Assembly (NCBI RefSeq): GCF_932526225.1
Contig: NC_064047.1
Coordinates: 10,283,494-10,347,493 of the forward strand
DNA length: 64,000 bases
Source: Nematostella vectensis
Lineage: Eukaryota; Cnidaria; Anthozoa; Actiniaria; Edwardsiidae
Direction of reading: 5' to 3'
A model generated the notes under the pieces. The model was not told the origin of the DNA, ran no database searches, and saw nothing but the letters and a program-made list of their open reading frames with translations. Numbering within the stretch: position 1 is the stretch's first letter; every line of letters starts with the position of its first letter. The position numbers and the translations under genes were made by a program. Below are positions 20,405 to 30,859 of the stretch, in pieces.

Positions 20405-21120
20405 CAAAAACTGGAAATCGACTCTGCCAAATTTTCGTCTTTAATAAGACTTCTTCAGGGCAGACTGAATAAGGTGAATCGTTACAAGCTTATTTACATC
20501 AGAATAGTGGCGCGAGACGCAAAAACATTACAACTGACAAAAACGCGCATTTTCTAGAATAGCGCGCGCTATGGATAAAAAGAATTTACACATCTCTACG
20601 TGGGTTCCTACTACAAAAAAAGTCATCACTATTAAGACCCCGCGGGTAGATAGACTTAAGCCGATAAGCCCACTGGCCTTCCCTTTCCCTAAGCTGAGCC
20701 TCAGAGTTACACTTATCTATAAGTTGTACCATAACATTATTAAGACCTAAATGATTGTCGCAATGAAAATGTTTTGACAGATAAGTTCATCCTTAACTTT
20801 CTCACTAACCGGTAAACTAGGGTGCTTATTTAACCTACTTTTATGATTATTAAAACGCTTCCTAAAACTATTGATAGTAGACCCTACGTATTGCTTGCTA
20901 CACATAGAGCAAGTAATTAGATAAACAACAAAATCTGAGTTACAGTCCAAGTCAAAATTAATGACATATTTCTTATTAGTAACTGTACTGCGAAACTCCC
21001 GCCCTGTCTTAAGAAAGTTACACACCCTACACCTTTTACCGCCACACTTACCACAACCTCTAACCTGAGTACCATCCTCTTTAAGAGAGGAGTGCACCAA
21101 CATATCCTCAAAATCAGCGT
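20405..21120 (-). mobile_element. Penelope-like retroelement, 5'-truncated, GIY-YIG domain
   Basis: The minus-strand frame 21103-20747 (118 aa) has a Cys cluster (CGKCGGKRCRVC) followed by a GIY-YIG nuclease core: VVYLITCSMCSKQYVGST, then RKRFNNHKSRL with the expected Arg and His. This is the C-terminal endonuclease of Penelope-like elements, which nicks target DNA for reverse transcription. The reverse transcriptase is missing upstream, as in typical 5' truncation. The 3' tail (20743-20405) is shared with 3486-3825. Confidence 0.8.
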
Positions 21121-21606
21121 ATTATGCAAATATTCAAAATGGCCGCGCGGAGTTTGAAACTTGTTTTGTTAGCGAGACGTCGCATCGAAAAAAGCAACCA
21201 AAACAGCAAAATATCCTGCTCTATACCAAGTTTGATATTAGATTGATGAGTTCCTGTGCTCGAAAGTAAAATATCGTTTGGGAAACCTTTTCAAATTGAG
21301 CGCTTTATTGGAGACTGCCGTAAAATCGAACTCTTTTCGTAATGTTTACGTTTAGAAAAAGAGAAATGTGAGTGTGATGGACCAAATTCTACGGCTTAGA
21401 ACCTTGACAGGACTAAACTACGATAAATGAGGATCATGGCATACTAAAACAATTTTCACCACAAGCCGAAACGATTGCCCACAGGGTATGGTGAATGTTG
21501 AGGAGAGCGGAGGTTGAATTGTGAGGACGAAAGTGCGAGTCAAGGCCCAAAGTCTATACAACAGGGAAAAATCGCCGAAGAATAGGTATGAAAATTCGTG
21601 TAGAAT

Positions 21607-21723
21607 TTGCTCGATTTATGCATTTGTTTCTAGAGTTTGCTTTGAGAATTCAAAGCAAACGAGTATCAATGCCAATTAGCTTGCTCGATTTATGCATTTG
21701 TTTCTAGAGTTTGCTTTGAGAAT
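21607..21723. repeat. Direct 42-bp duplication with internal palindrome
   Basis: TTGCTCGATTTATGCATTTG followed by TTTCTAGAGTTTGCTTTGAG occurs twice (from 21607 and from 21681). Between the copies, GTTTGCTTTGAGAATTC is followed by its complement AAAGCAAAC. Confidence 0.85.
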
Positions 21724-21879
21724 AATAGCTACAGGTGATTCAAAAGTTACGGATGGGGAGCCGAAAGAGCCCCCCCCCCCCCCCCCCCCGGTCAGAGGAA
21801 GCCCCAAAAAGCCCGGTATGAATAGGATTAAGCTTATATTATCTGCATCTTGCATATATCTAATGTGTTTTTTTTATTT

Positions 21880-22445
21880 TTATTCAAATATTTGTAGAAA
21901 ATTGAAAATTAGTAAAGTTAAAAATGGCATGACGAAAATATTGTTTTGAAAGAAAAAATACTTAATTGTTTTGACCTTTATATAGGTAAAATCAACCAAC
22001 GACTACCCGAGGGCCATGATTGATGCTGAAGGCTGGAAGGCATGAGAATAGGCAAATGTCTTAAAGATTATAGTATGGGAATACTTTGATACAGCGTCTA
22101 AGTGTAATATTTTTTTTGTAAGGTTTTTATAGCAACATACTTGCTTTCGATGATGAATCTGTAAAGAAAACATTTTTTTTCTAACAACCTAAAGATAATA
22201 AGGAAAGGGAGTGCTCAACTAAGTTTTTGCATTACTTTTGAATTTATCAAAGATATTGAGTCCCAGAATTTGCTTCCCAAGTCAATATGTTCTCCCCCAT
22301 TGCATTTAATTTTGGAGTAGCATACTTGGTTAATCCATAGCTGTCAATCAACTTGGACAAAAATCTTGTAAAATCGGGTGAAATACAGTAAATTATGTGA
22401 AAAAAATAACATCATTACATATTGGTGCACCCACCCTTTAGCAAG
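21880..22445. repeat. hAT-related repeat fragment
   Basis: Matches the non-coding sequence beside the transposase (6880-7500) block by block: ATTGTTTTGAAAGAAA, CCGAGGGCCATGATTGATGC, AACCTAAAGATAATAAGGAA. It ends with CATATTGGTGCACCCACCCT at 22418, the inverted partner of 9627-9649 and a candidate element terminus. Confidence 0.65.
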
Positions 22446-23017
22446 CATTTACTAATAGTGCTTTGTTTTGTAGACGATTACGATCTGTGTATAAATAAGT
22501 ATTGGCTTTAGCAGGATTACATGACTACCAAAGCTTGGCGCATTCAATTATTAGAATCGAGAAACGAATAATACATTAGCTAATAATATCGGAAATGGAT
22601 AATCGAGCAATGAAAACAATTAATGAATGATCCATGTCAAACGAAGATCTCTTTCAAAAATTTTAAGCTCGTTGTTTGCGATCTGCTAGATTTTTATTTT
22701 CTACACGCAGAACAAGAAAAGGAATGGGGGATTGCGTGTTTTCTAAAAGTATATGTTTTTTTATCCTTGTCGCTGAGAGAATTTCAAAGCTTTTCGAGTT
22801 AAATAAATTTTTCATAGTTTGAATGCCAAAGTACTCACAAAAACAATTAGACTTGTTTTGTAAAACAAACGCAAAATAAGAAAACCAGTAGAAACACGAA
22901 ACATCGTGTTAGCATAAGAATGTTGATTGATTCGATATATTATTTAACTCAGTGAAAAACGAACCAATGCCCCATTCAACGAATACGGCGATATCACTGT
23001 ATCAAGATATCCTTACC

Positions 23018-24611
23018 ATGAAGCTGCTTATTCTAATACTGGCGACTTTGACCGGGTCGCTCCAAGCCCAAAAGGTAGGTCTTTATCGCCAAACAATGTT
23101 AATTATACGACCTTTTTTAGTTCTACCGTGTAGCCTTAGCGCTACAGCTCTAGGGTAGAACGAAATTATGTAGACGGAGGAAACTTGCGGCTTTCGAATA
23201 TCGAAATAATTAGAGGGTAACATCAGGGATCTCATGAGTTGCACGAAATACTTGCCCGAATAATTACAAGTATCCCTTTTTATTGTGTCTCATTTGTTTT
23301 CAATAACTAGAGCAAACAGCACATTATTTATTTATTTTTCCGAAGAAGCAACAACAGATTTATTGAAAGAAAATACTTGTAAAGGAAGGCATATTTTCTT
23401 CAACTCTGTCGATCGCAAAGATTAAAAAAACGAGCATAGCAAGATAGATAGATAGAAAAATTGTTTAATAAGAATAAATTACCTGTTACATGATGAATTT
23501 ACTCAATAAAAGCAGTCATGAATCTTTGCTGCAATCTGTGCTGTTTCTGTTCTTTAGGTTAAAAAGTTATTGAGATGTTGGTTTGTTTCAAATTTTGAGG
23601 TATTTCCTTGCGCTTTCAGTCCTAAAAATGGTAACAATTTTCCATCAATCGAAATCATGGATATCATAATATCAACAGGCTTGTCCGAGAATCGCGAAGT
23701 CATGCACGGACCACATGGTGTCCGGTAGCACGACCGACGGCTACTACCAGCTGGTGGATAATAATGGCAACACCTACACAGTCTACTGCGACTTCAACTC
23801 TGAACCGGGAGTGGCCTGGACCCTGATGATGTCATTCAGCCTTGCCAACAATGCCTTGCCCCAATTCCAAAGCACACCGTTGACCCTTGATGCGCCGGTG
23901 AACGAGAAATCTCCAAACTGGCTGGCGTACAGGTAAAAACGTCAGGCTCGAGTACAGAGTAGTGTGCCGCATAAAAGAAATTAGAATCTATTAGAATCCG
24001 CGCTACTTAACAGGCCATCCGCTCTAAATTATCAATCACATCCGCAAATTAACTTCCAATAAGCACAGCTTTTATAATTTTGAAATATTCATCGCGTTTT
24101 CCGTTAAAAAAATAATCGGAGATTTTTACGTAATCGACGGGACAACTGGTGACAATGCGGCTTTTATTTAGGGACAATCACGAAAATATTTTTCCTCCTC
24201 AAAAGGCTTCCGCTGGCACAGATGACGGCACTAAGGGCTCAGTCCTCTCACTGGCGTGTCACGTGCAGCTTTCCCAAATATGGAGTCGACTACAGGGATT
24301 ACTTGAGAGCGAGTCTGGTGGACTTTGACCCCTTGAGTTTCCTTGGTCATAAAGTTTGCAAAAAAGTGGAATACATCAACATCCGAGGTCACGCTGCAGC
24401 TGAAACCATCGCCCCCTTTTGGCAAGTCGTCAAGGCGTATTTGGTTCACATCGACAGCAGTTTTAATACTCAAGACAGTGGCTGCGCTTTCTCCGCAAAT
24501 CCCGGTTCTGTTTCATACGAGGATAACTTCGGGTATTATGGGAGTGTGAATAACAAGTTCAGATGCACCGAGTCTCCCTCCTCTACCACTCAGTACTGGT
24601 TTGGCAAGTAG
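23018..24611 (+). CDS. Secreted fibrinogen-like protein, three exons
   Basis: Exons 23018-23074, 23679-23932 and 24206-24611 join in frame (717 nt, 238 aa) with AAG/GTAGGT, ATCAACAG/GC, CAG/GTAAAA and CTCAAAAG/GC junctions. Exon 1 is a signal peptide (MKLLILILATLTGSLQAQ). Exon 2 begins ACPRIAKSCTDH and holds DGYYQLVDNNGNTYTVYCDF and a Trp-Thr segment, like the N-terminal half of a fibrinogen C-terminal domain. Exon 3 (RLPLAQMTALRAQSSHWRVT onwards) has four cysteines and no typical fibrinogen calcium site, so it is a divergent or lineage-specific relative. It would be an extracellular, possibly lectin-like protein. An AATAAA lies at 24625-24630. It is unrelated to the Cys-rich genes around it. 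Confidence 0.75.
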
Positions 24612-24639
24612 CTTCACACCTCAAAATAAATAACCCGAA

Positions 24640-26500
24640 ATACATACAGCTCCTCCCATGATTACATTGTATTGTAGATAATGTAAACGAATAAATGAGG
24701 TTGATAAGTTACAATCTTGTGTATTGTATTAGATCCACAGCCTTAAGTGCTAACTGAATATCAAATAAAAAAAGAAAATATCAAACAACTCTTTTAAGAG
24801 TTATAAGAGTTATACGATAGATATAAGAGTTATACGTTCCTGGGCAGTCAAAATAAGTGTAAGAATCTTTGTCAAGTTTGTTCAGACGATATCGAGCTTG
24901 AATAGTCCAGTTATACAGAGTCTGTAGTTCGAATTCTCATATGGCAATGAGAAAGTAGCTTTGTCTTGTTATTGAGGACATTGAACAAGGGCATACGAGT
25001 CCTCCTTCCCGAAACACGTTAAATTTCGTCGTTTGAATATGTTCTGATGCCGAAAATATTCATTTTTAAAGTTGCTGGGAAAAATATATGTTTTTTTTCC
25101 CAGGAGGGAACATTCCTTTTTTCCCAACCAGCAGTGGTTAGGCATTTTAGCACACGAATAATTGCCCACCCGATCCGGACGATTATTATCCCAGCTTCTG
25201 CTCCAGCGTCCACAAAAATATTCCCAGCCTAACTAGTTCGACTCCACAAATTTGTCAGAAAAACCATTCGGGACGATTTTATCCCCAGCAACCGGGGGGT
25301 CTTACACATGTCCCCAGCCAGCAAAAAAAAAAAAAAAAAAACCGGGCTGCGGAACAGATCCGTTTTGTGCCCTTGATTGAATCCATGTGTTGGATCGGCA
25401 CAATATTGAATTTAAGAAGACAAGAATACTTTTCTAATAACTTTTCAAATAATTTCTTTTTCGGTCCACGCAAAATTGTAAACAGTAATTCCCGTATTAT
25501 GCACGATGTTGTTATTGAGGAAGTCGCGACGGCAGTGATAAGCTTGTGAGAACGCAAGCGCAAAAATTTCACAAGATTGTGTGATTTTAATAAAACACGC
25601 TTACGGCGTTTTTTTTCTCCTCGTGACTTTTCTATGTTCTTGCTCTTGTTACTTGTGCTTGCGTTTTATCGTGAATAAAAAATCTCAGAACTTACGTACA
25701 AATCTTACAAACATTTAAGATTTGTACGTAAGTTGACTCGCAAAATGACTTAGTTATTTTAACATTTTATTAGCAGACAAAAAAACATGTATTTATAAAT
25801 AAACATATTCCCACTTTGAAAAAGTAGAAACGACTGATATCACTCTGCTTCTTTGATATCTCAAGCAAAATAACAGGTGCATTTAGGGGCAGTTAATGGT
25901 ACAATGTTATTAGCAATTCTTATTGCGTCTTCAACAATCTTCTAAGCATGTTTACTTTTGAACTATTTGCTACTTGTTTTCCATTATTTACATTTACCGT
26001 TTTTCTGCAACCGAAGATTAAATTGGCTATCCTAGTCATCATTTTACCCTTCAGAGAACAGATGTTACATTGATGATGACGTCCGTAATGTCCTCGGTGA
26101 CTCGGTCATATTCAGAAGAAAAGCGAAACAGCTACCATATCTTGGTAGTACAGTTTAGGGTGTGGCTCGGCTCTATTCGGGTGATTTTGGTTTAAATCCA
26201 GTTTAGTTCGTCTCTAACTTTTTGGCGACCATCTGGTTCATTTTAGAAGCATCTTGGTATAATAATGAGTTTTCCTTTACATCAAAGTCAAAATTAAAAT
26301 TAACCTGCCAAGCACAACAATTATAGCGCTATGATGTCGTTAAAAGAAAAAGTTTAACAAGCTAATAAAAAGTTTAATAAAATCAAATTATGGCAAGCAT
26401 TAATTTAGTTTTTTTAATCTACCATACAGTTTCTTCCGACCTCTTTACAAATCAGCTATAACTACATGACAACTTACGAAAATTTCAATGATTTGATTTT
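24640..26500. other. Spacer with a 19-bp-arm hairpin
   Basis: No gene is recognised. A clean hairpin lies at 25689-25734: AACTTACGTACAAATCTTA, an 8-nt loop, and its exact complement. A 19-base A run is at 25323. Short frames here have no supporting features. Confidence 0.5.
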
Positions 26501-26527
26501 CACTACAAAAAGGATGGGCTACACCTT

Positions 26528-27064
26528 ATGCTCTCAGTCGACTTCGAATCTATCGCGCAAATAGTCGCCGAATTTCCCTTGGTGTTGTGCTCTCACTCAC
26601 CGGCCGGACGGCTCATCCGATGCGAGAGCGTCAAGACGGGAGCTCTAAGAATGCTGTGCAGCGGACCGTGTAAGACGTTCTATTGTCCGTATATTGGACA
26701 AAGAAACGACGGCGACTCCATCTCACATTACTGCTCCTGCGCCGAGAACGAAGACTTCCCGGGAACTCAGCGTTACAGCGGGAAGAATGAGTTCAGCTTT
26801 GACGGCTGGAAGGAGATCGTTGCTCCAGCTGTTGTTATCCCTTCAAATGGAATAACAACGACTTTTGCTCAAGTAACGCGTGCTTTGTCCCTTCCAAGTA
26901 CATCCGAACTAAAGTCGAGTTCCAACACGCCTACCGCTCTTAGCACGGTTACATCCATGTCATCTTTCATCTCCACTCAGCCCAGCTCCGCCACTACTAC
27001 CCAGGCATCATCATCAGTCAAGACGAGCGATGCGGTTATCAAACATTTTTTTACATCAAACTGA
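26528..27064 (+). CDS. Cys-rich protein copy 4, truncated by repeat
   Basis: A 178-residue frame with N-terminal hydrophobic segment (IAQIVAEFPLVLC), intact N-module (SGPCKTFYC, HYCSC) and an extended Ser/Thr linker carrying an extra segment (VIPSNGITTTFAQVTRALSL) absent elsewhere. At GATGCGGTTATC, where the other copies go on to encode modules 2 and 3, the sequence switches to the interior of the piggyBac-like repeat (AAACATTTTTTTACATCAAA), which supplies the last few residues and the stop. ATC is shared at the junction. It could still yield a secreted single-module mucin-like product, or it may be a pseudogene. Confidence 0.65.
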   Translation: MLSVDFESIAQIVAEFPLVLCSHSPAGRLIRCESVKTGALRMLCSGPCKTFYCPYIGQRNDGDSISHYCSCAENEDFPGTQRYSGKNEFSFDGWKEIVAPAVVIPSNGITTTFAQVTRALSLPSTSELKSSSNTPTALSTVTSMSSFISTQPSSATTTQASSSVKTSDAVIKHFFTSN

Positions 27065-27250
27065 TCAAAACTTGGTTGCTATGGTGACAAAGGGTATGCA
27101 TATCAAAATTTTGTGTTCACCAAACTGCTCCCAGATAAATTTTAGGAATAGTCATCAAATTTCAATGCTCTAGCCCTGATTGTTCAAAAATTATTACAGA
27201 TCAAAGGTGTTGGGGGAGTTTTAAAGCCCTCCCCCCCGTTCTGAATAGGC
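27041..27250. mobile_element. piggyBac-like element, right-end fragment
   Basis: Matches 14605-14720 and 10745-10879 and ends CCGTTCTGAATAGG, the family terminus, followed by CTTAG rather than TTAA. It fuses copy 4 to the promoter of copy 5. Confidence 0.65.
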
Positions 27251-27254
27251 TTAG

Positions 27255-27699
27255 TCATTGTTACCTGGTCACCTTTCCGGGGACCGGATTTGTTGTTTCA
27301 ACATTAATAACACAAAATACAATACTATATTTTGAGTGAACGCGCAATACTGACGATACTTAACGTGAACAGCGGAAGAAATGTCGGAACGGGTGATTAA
27401 CTTAAGGCAGACAGATGTTTTTAAGGAATTCCTGACGCGAGCACGAAAAAAGATAAGATAATAATCGTCAGTTAGAAACTGTTTTACTAGGTTATTAAAA
27501 AAACTATCAGTAAGCAAAAGATTGTCAATAACACGATGAAATAATCCTGCTTCCATCGCTCCATGAGTTTATTATGACAAGAGTTATAAAAGAAAAACAA
27601 GTTGATGAAGTCAAACCGTAAAGATCGTTTCATAAGCAGAGCTCATCCAGCAGTGGAACTCTTTGCTCTCTTGGTTTTCTCGTGAATTGATTGTTTTTG
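27255..27699 (+). promoter_or_regulatory. Promoter of Cys-rich copy 5
   Basis: TATAAAAG lies at 27585-27592, about 110 bp before the ATG. The whole segment is nearly identical to that of copy 3 (14721-15231), but the block between TCTTTGCTCTC and the ATG is shorter. Confidence 0.65.
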
Positions 27700-28389
27700 A
27701 TGCTCTTAACCATGGTAAAGTTATTGCTCGCGCTCTCGCTTGTCGCCGAGTTCCACTTGGTGTTGTGCTCCTACTCACCGGCCGGACGGCTCATCCGATG
27801 CGAGAACGTCAGGACAGGAGCTCTAAGAATGCTGTGCAGCGGACCGTGTAAGACGTTCTATTGTCCGTATATCGGACAAAGAAACGACGGCGACTCCATA
27901 TCACATTACTGCTCCTGTGCCGAGAACGAAGACTTCCCGGGAACTCAGCGTTACAGCGGGAAGAATGAGTTCAGCTTTGACGACTGGAAGGAGATCGCTG
28001 CTCCTCCAAACGAAATTACCGTCACCACGCCTTCTCCTTCAAGCACGGCTACACCCATGTCATCAGTTACTTCCATTCAGTCTAGCTCCGCCAAAACTAC
28101 CCAGGTATCATCATCAGTCACGACGAGCGATGCGGTTATCTGCAAAGCTAGATCTGCCTTTGCACATTATGGAGACCTGTGGTGCCAACAGCAGTGCGAT
28201 CAGCCCGGTGCGGAACATTGCCTCTTTGAAAATTGCGCTTGTACCATCCGTGGTGTGGTGTTGCCTGCTTCAGTTTCTGTCTGCACGGCCAACGCCCAGG
28301 GACTGGCTCAGGGGAAAACAGATACTAACTGCCAAACAGCATGCACAATTAAAAAGCGATGTCTATTTGAGATTTGTGATTGTAATTGA
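27700..28389 (+). CDS. Secreted cysteine-rich three-module protein, copy 5
   Basis: Intact single-exon frame of 229 residues from ATG 27700 (or 225 from ATG 27712, giving MVKLLLALSLVAEFHLVLC as the signal peptide). N-module as in the paralogues, then a Ser/Thr linker. Module 2 is DLWCQQQCDQPGAEHC followed by LFENCAC, spacing C-x3-C-x7-C-x4-C-x-C, one residue longer than copies 1 and 3. Module 3 is NCQTACTIKKRC, also one residue longer, and the protein ends CDCN. Length changes fall between cysteines and keep every cysteine, which argues that the protein is still selected. Confidence 0.85.
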   Translation: MLLTMVKLLLALSLVAEFHLVLCSYSPAGRLIRCENVRTGALRMLCSGPCKTFYCPYIGQRNDGDSISHYCSCAENEDFPGTQRYSGKNEFSFDDWKEIAAPPNEITVTTPSPSSTATPMSSVTSIQSSSAKTTQVSSSVTTSDAVICKARSAFAHYGDLWCQQQCDQPGAEHCLFENCACTIRGVVLPASVSVCTANAQGLAQGKTDTNCQTACTIKKRCLFEICDCN

Positions 28390-28399
28390 TAACATTTGG

Positions 28400-29840
28400 C
28401 TGCTTTCTAGTGAGAATACCATTTATTTTTACTCAAACTGCGTTATAGGGGAACTCGCAAGCTTGTTCTAAGAAAGTGTGTAACAAAACAACGTAAAATC
28501 TTCCTTGTCAATTCGCCCAAGTGTAGTAAATAAAAATGAGCCTTAGTACTTAAGTTAGATGCGATATTTTTGATCAGAGAATCCCCCTGAAGGGAAAAGT
28601 TCTCGATTTTATTATCAAGGGATACACTACTCCAGTATCAACTATTATTAAAGGCTTCAAATGGGCTCGACTGTTAGGTTTAGATTAATAGTTACGTATC
28701 ATCTATGAATCTACTTTCGCCGCTCCAAATTCTATGGGCTTTTCAATGTTTTCGAGGTGTTTACCCCGCCTATAAAAAAGGTTCTTTTTATTGGCGGATT
28801 CATAGCTTTTCATAGATTCGATTTCGTTCTTAAATTATTTTAAAGCAGAATATAGACCCACACATACCCAAGCCAACAAACAGTAGGCGTCTCTAAACTT
28901 GTAGATATTTTTATGCGTATTATCAATCAGTATTTCATTATCCCATACTGAAGCAAAGCTTCAAACTAGCGGAATGTCTTTTTACCAGCTTTATTAATCG
29001 GTGTCTTGGAGAAAGGACAGAACATAAGGGCTTAGAACTAGTTTCTAAGAAAACGTTTTCCTTGTTTTTACTGGGTTGTTTACTATAGAATAGTTGCTCG
29101 TCACGTGACCAATTAGCAAGGCAATTCACACCCTTTAAGTGCACAAATACGCAGTAGCCTCCTCCGCAGGCAACTCATGATGAAAAGGACGGAAAGAATG
29201 GGTTACCTGTGGCGAAATTGCGGAGGAGGGAGACTAAAGAGAAGTAGAGAGGGAATGGCGGGGAGCGCTTTCGGTTTGTCACTTCCGTTGTTTTGCCACA
29301 GGAAACCCAATCCTTTTTTCTGCTCTTTTAAATGCCTGAGGATCGGGTTGTTCTTTGTACATTAATAAGACAAAATACGGTATTTTTTTGTCAATGTACG
29401 ATTCTAAATGAGAAGCGCAGATCAAATTGCGATTCTATGCGCGAGCTCGTAAAAAAATAAGACAATAATGATATGTTAACCATTGTTTCAACAAGTTATC
29501 TAAAAACTAATAGTAAGCAAAAAAAACGTCAATAACAGGATGATATAATCCTGAATCTGTCGCTCGAACGTATTAGTTTTGTTTAAAGTTTAATATTTTG
29601 CATTTCATAAAGAAAGCAATAACTGTTACTATCGCAATAATCAGCAGACTCTATTGGTAATTTCAAAAAGATTAAAGAAAGGAGTTTTTTTTAAGACAGG
29701 GCATATTATAAAAGAAGAACAAATATGTCCATCTGCCCTGATTTCTTCTGAAGTCAACCCATGAAGCTGGTTTCAGATGCAGAGTTCATCCGACGAATTT
29801 TTTTTGCTCCGGTCAAACACTCCGCTAAAACCGCCCATAG
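28400..29840. repeat. Diverged 3' flank and fifth promoter-like segment
   Basis: 28540-29130 is a diverged version of the gene 3' flank (GTTTTTACTGGGTTGTTTAC). 29340-29840 is a diverged promoter segment (CAATAACAGGATGATATAAT, TATAAAAGAAGAAC at about 29707, GGTCAAACACTCCGCTAAAA). No gene copy follows. A small inverted-repeat insertion (about 29184-29332, arms around GGGTTACCTGTGGCGAAA and TTTTGCCACAGGAAACCC) sits between the two. Confidence 0.6.
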
Positions 29841-30853
29841 CCTGAGTATCAGGCGATTTTATTTATCAAAAGTTGGAGAGGAAAAAAATAATAGTACGCC
29901 TGACACAAATGCTAGACGCGACGCCTGCCGCCCCTTTTCAGGCTGCTGTCAAAATACGTCGGCTGTCAATTTTCCAATGACTCGCGTGGTGGCACAACCA
30001 AATGCCCAAATCAAGTAATAAACAGTATTAATGTAAAACAAAACTACATTGGTGTTATATGCATGGGTAATAATTTTAGTAGTACGACAAACCCCGGTGA
30101 GGGTAACTTTATGCTAAATGATTTGAAACGCAAAGATAAGTCACGGCTCAGGAGATTTACGATTTAAGTATATGACTGCATCACTAAATTACTACAGGAT
30201 ATTCACATCACCAATACTACAGGCTTTTTCGTCTAAATAGACAATCCTCTGCTTGAACACAAATGCCATTATTTGATAAGCTCACTATAAACAACTCGCG
30301 GGAAGTACCGCAAAAAATCCCAAGCATTCTTCGTGCTCTTACAGACAAATTTCTTGAATATTCGGATACTAATGATGTCCGTAGTATTAAGCAGCTTCTA
30401 TGACATCCATATTTCCAGCGCCTTTGGTATAACTAGAGCTTCGAAAAATGATACCAATGAGAAATACACACCAATGACTGGCCTGGGCAAGACATTTGAA
30501 CATCTAACCTGGGTATCAGGCGGAATTTTAATTTTTCCAAAGTAAAATGAGGAGGGGAAAAATATATTTTTCTAAATGTTATAGAAAACGATTTCTCTGA
30601 TTCTGCTAACGCATGGTCAAAAGCACTTTTGGAGTCCGCCATTTACTCTAAGAACGACCAGTCGACGGATTAGGGTACTATATATAGCTGAACCAATCAG
30701 CGCGTCCCATTCAAGTGCCCTTTGTATTTTTGACCAATCAGGAGCCATGCCGGAATCCAGCATGAGAACATGCGATTTGAACAGTTCTTGTATCAGGCCC
30801 TGGTCGTGTTTCTCGCCGGCGCGATGGAAACGTAGGACGGCCTGATACTCAGG
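29841..30853. mobile_element. 1-kb element with CCTGAGTATCAGGC ends
   Basis: CCTGAGTATCAGGC at 29841 and its exact complement GCCTGATACTCAGG ending at 30853 bracket about 1 kb with no transposase frame. An internal CCTGGGTATCAGGCGG occurs at about 30508. It lies just where the diverged promoter segment ends. Confidence 0.5.
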
Positions 30854-30859
30854 TTAATT

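Larger units (their letters stand above)
17279..21827. mobile_element. 4.55-kb composite bounded by piggyBac-like inverted ends
   Basis: The left end (CCCTACTCAGACCGGGC, then a long G run) and the right end (long C run, then GCCCGGTATGAATAGGA) are inverted repeats: 36 of 40 aligned terminal bases match by hand. TTAA flanks both sides (17275-17278 and 21828-21831). The match continues inward of the homopolymers (ATCCGTAATTTTTGAAC against the complement of GATTCAAAAGTTACGGAT). Inside lie a Cys-module fragment, foldbacks and a Penelope-like 3' end. It may be one large element or two short elements facing each other. Confidence 0.5.
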
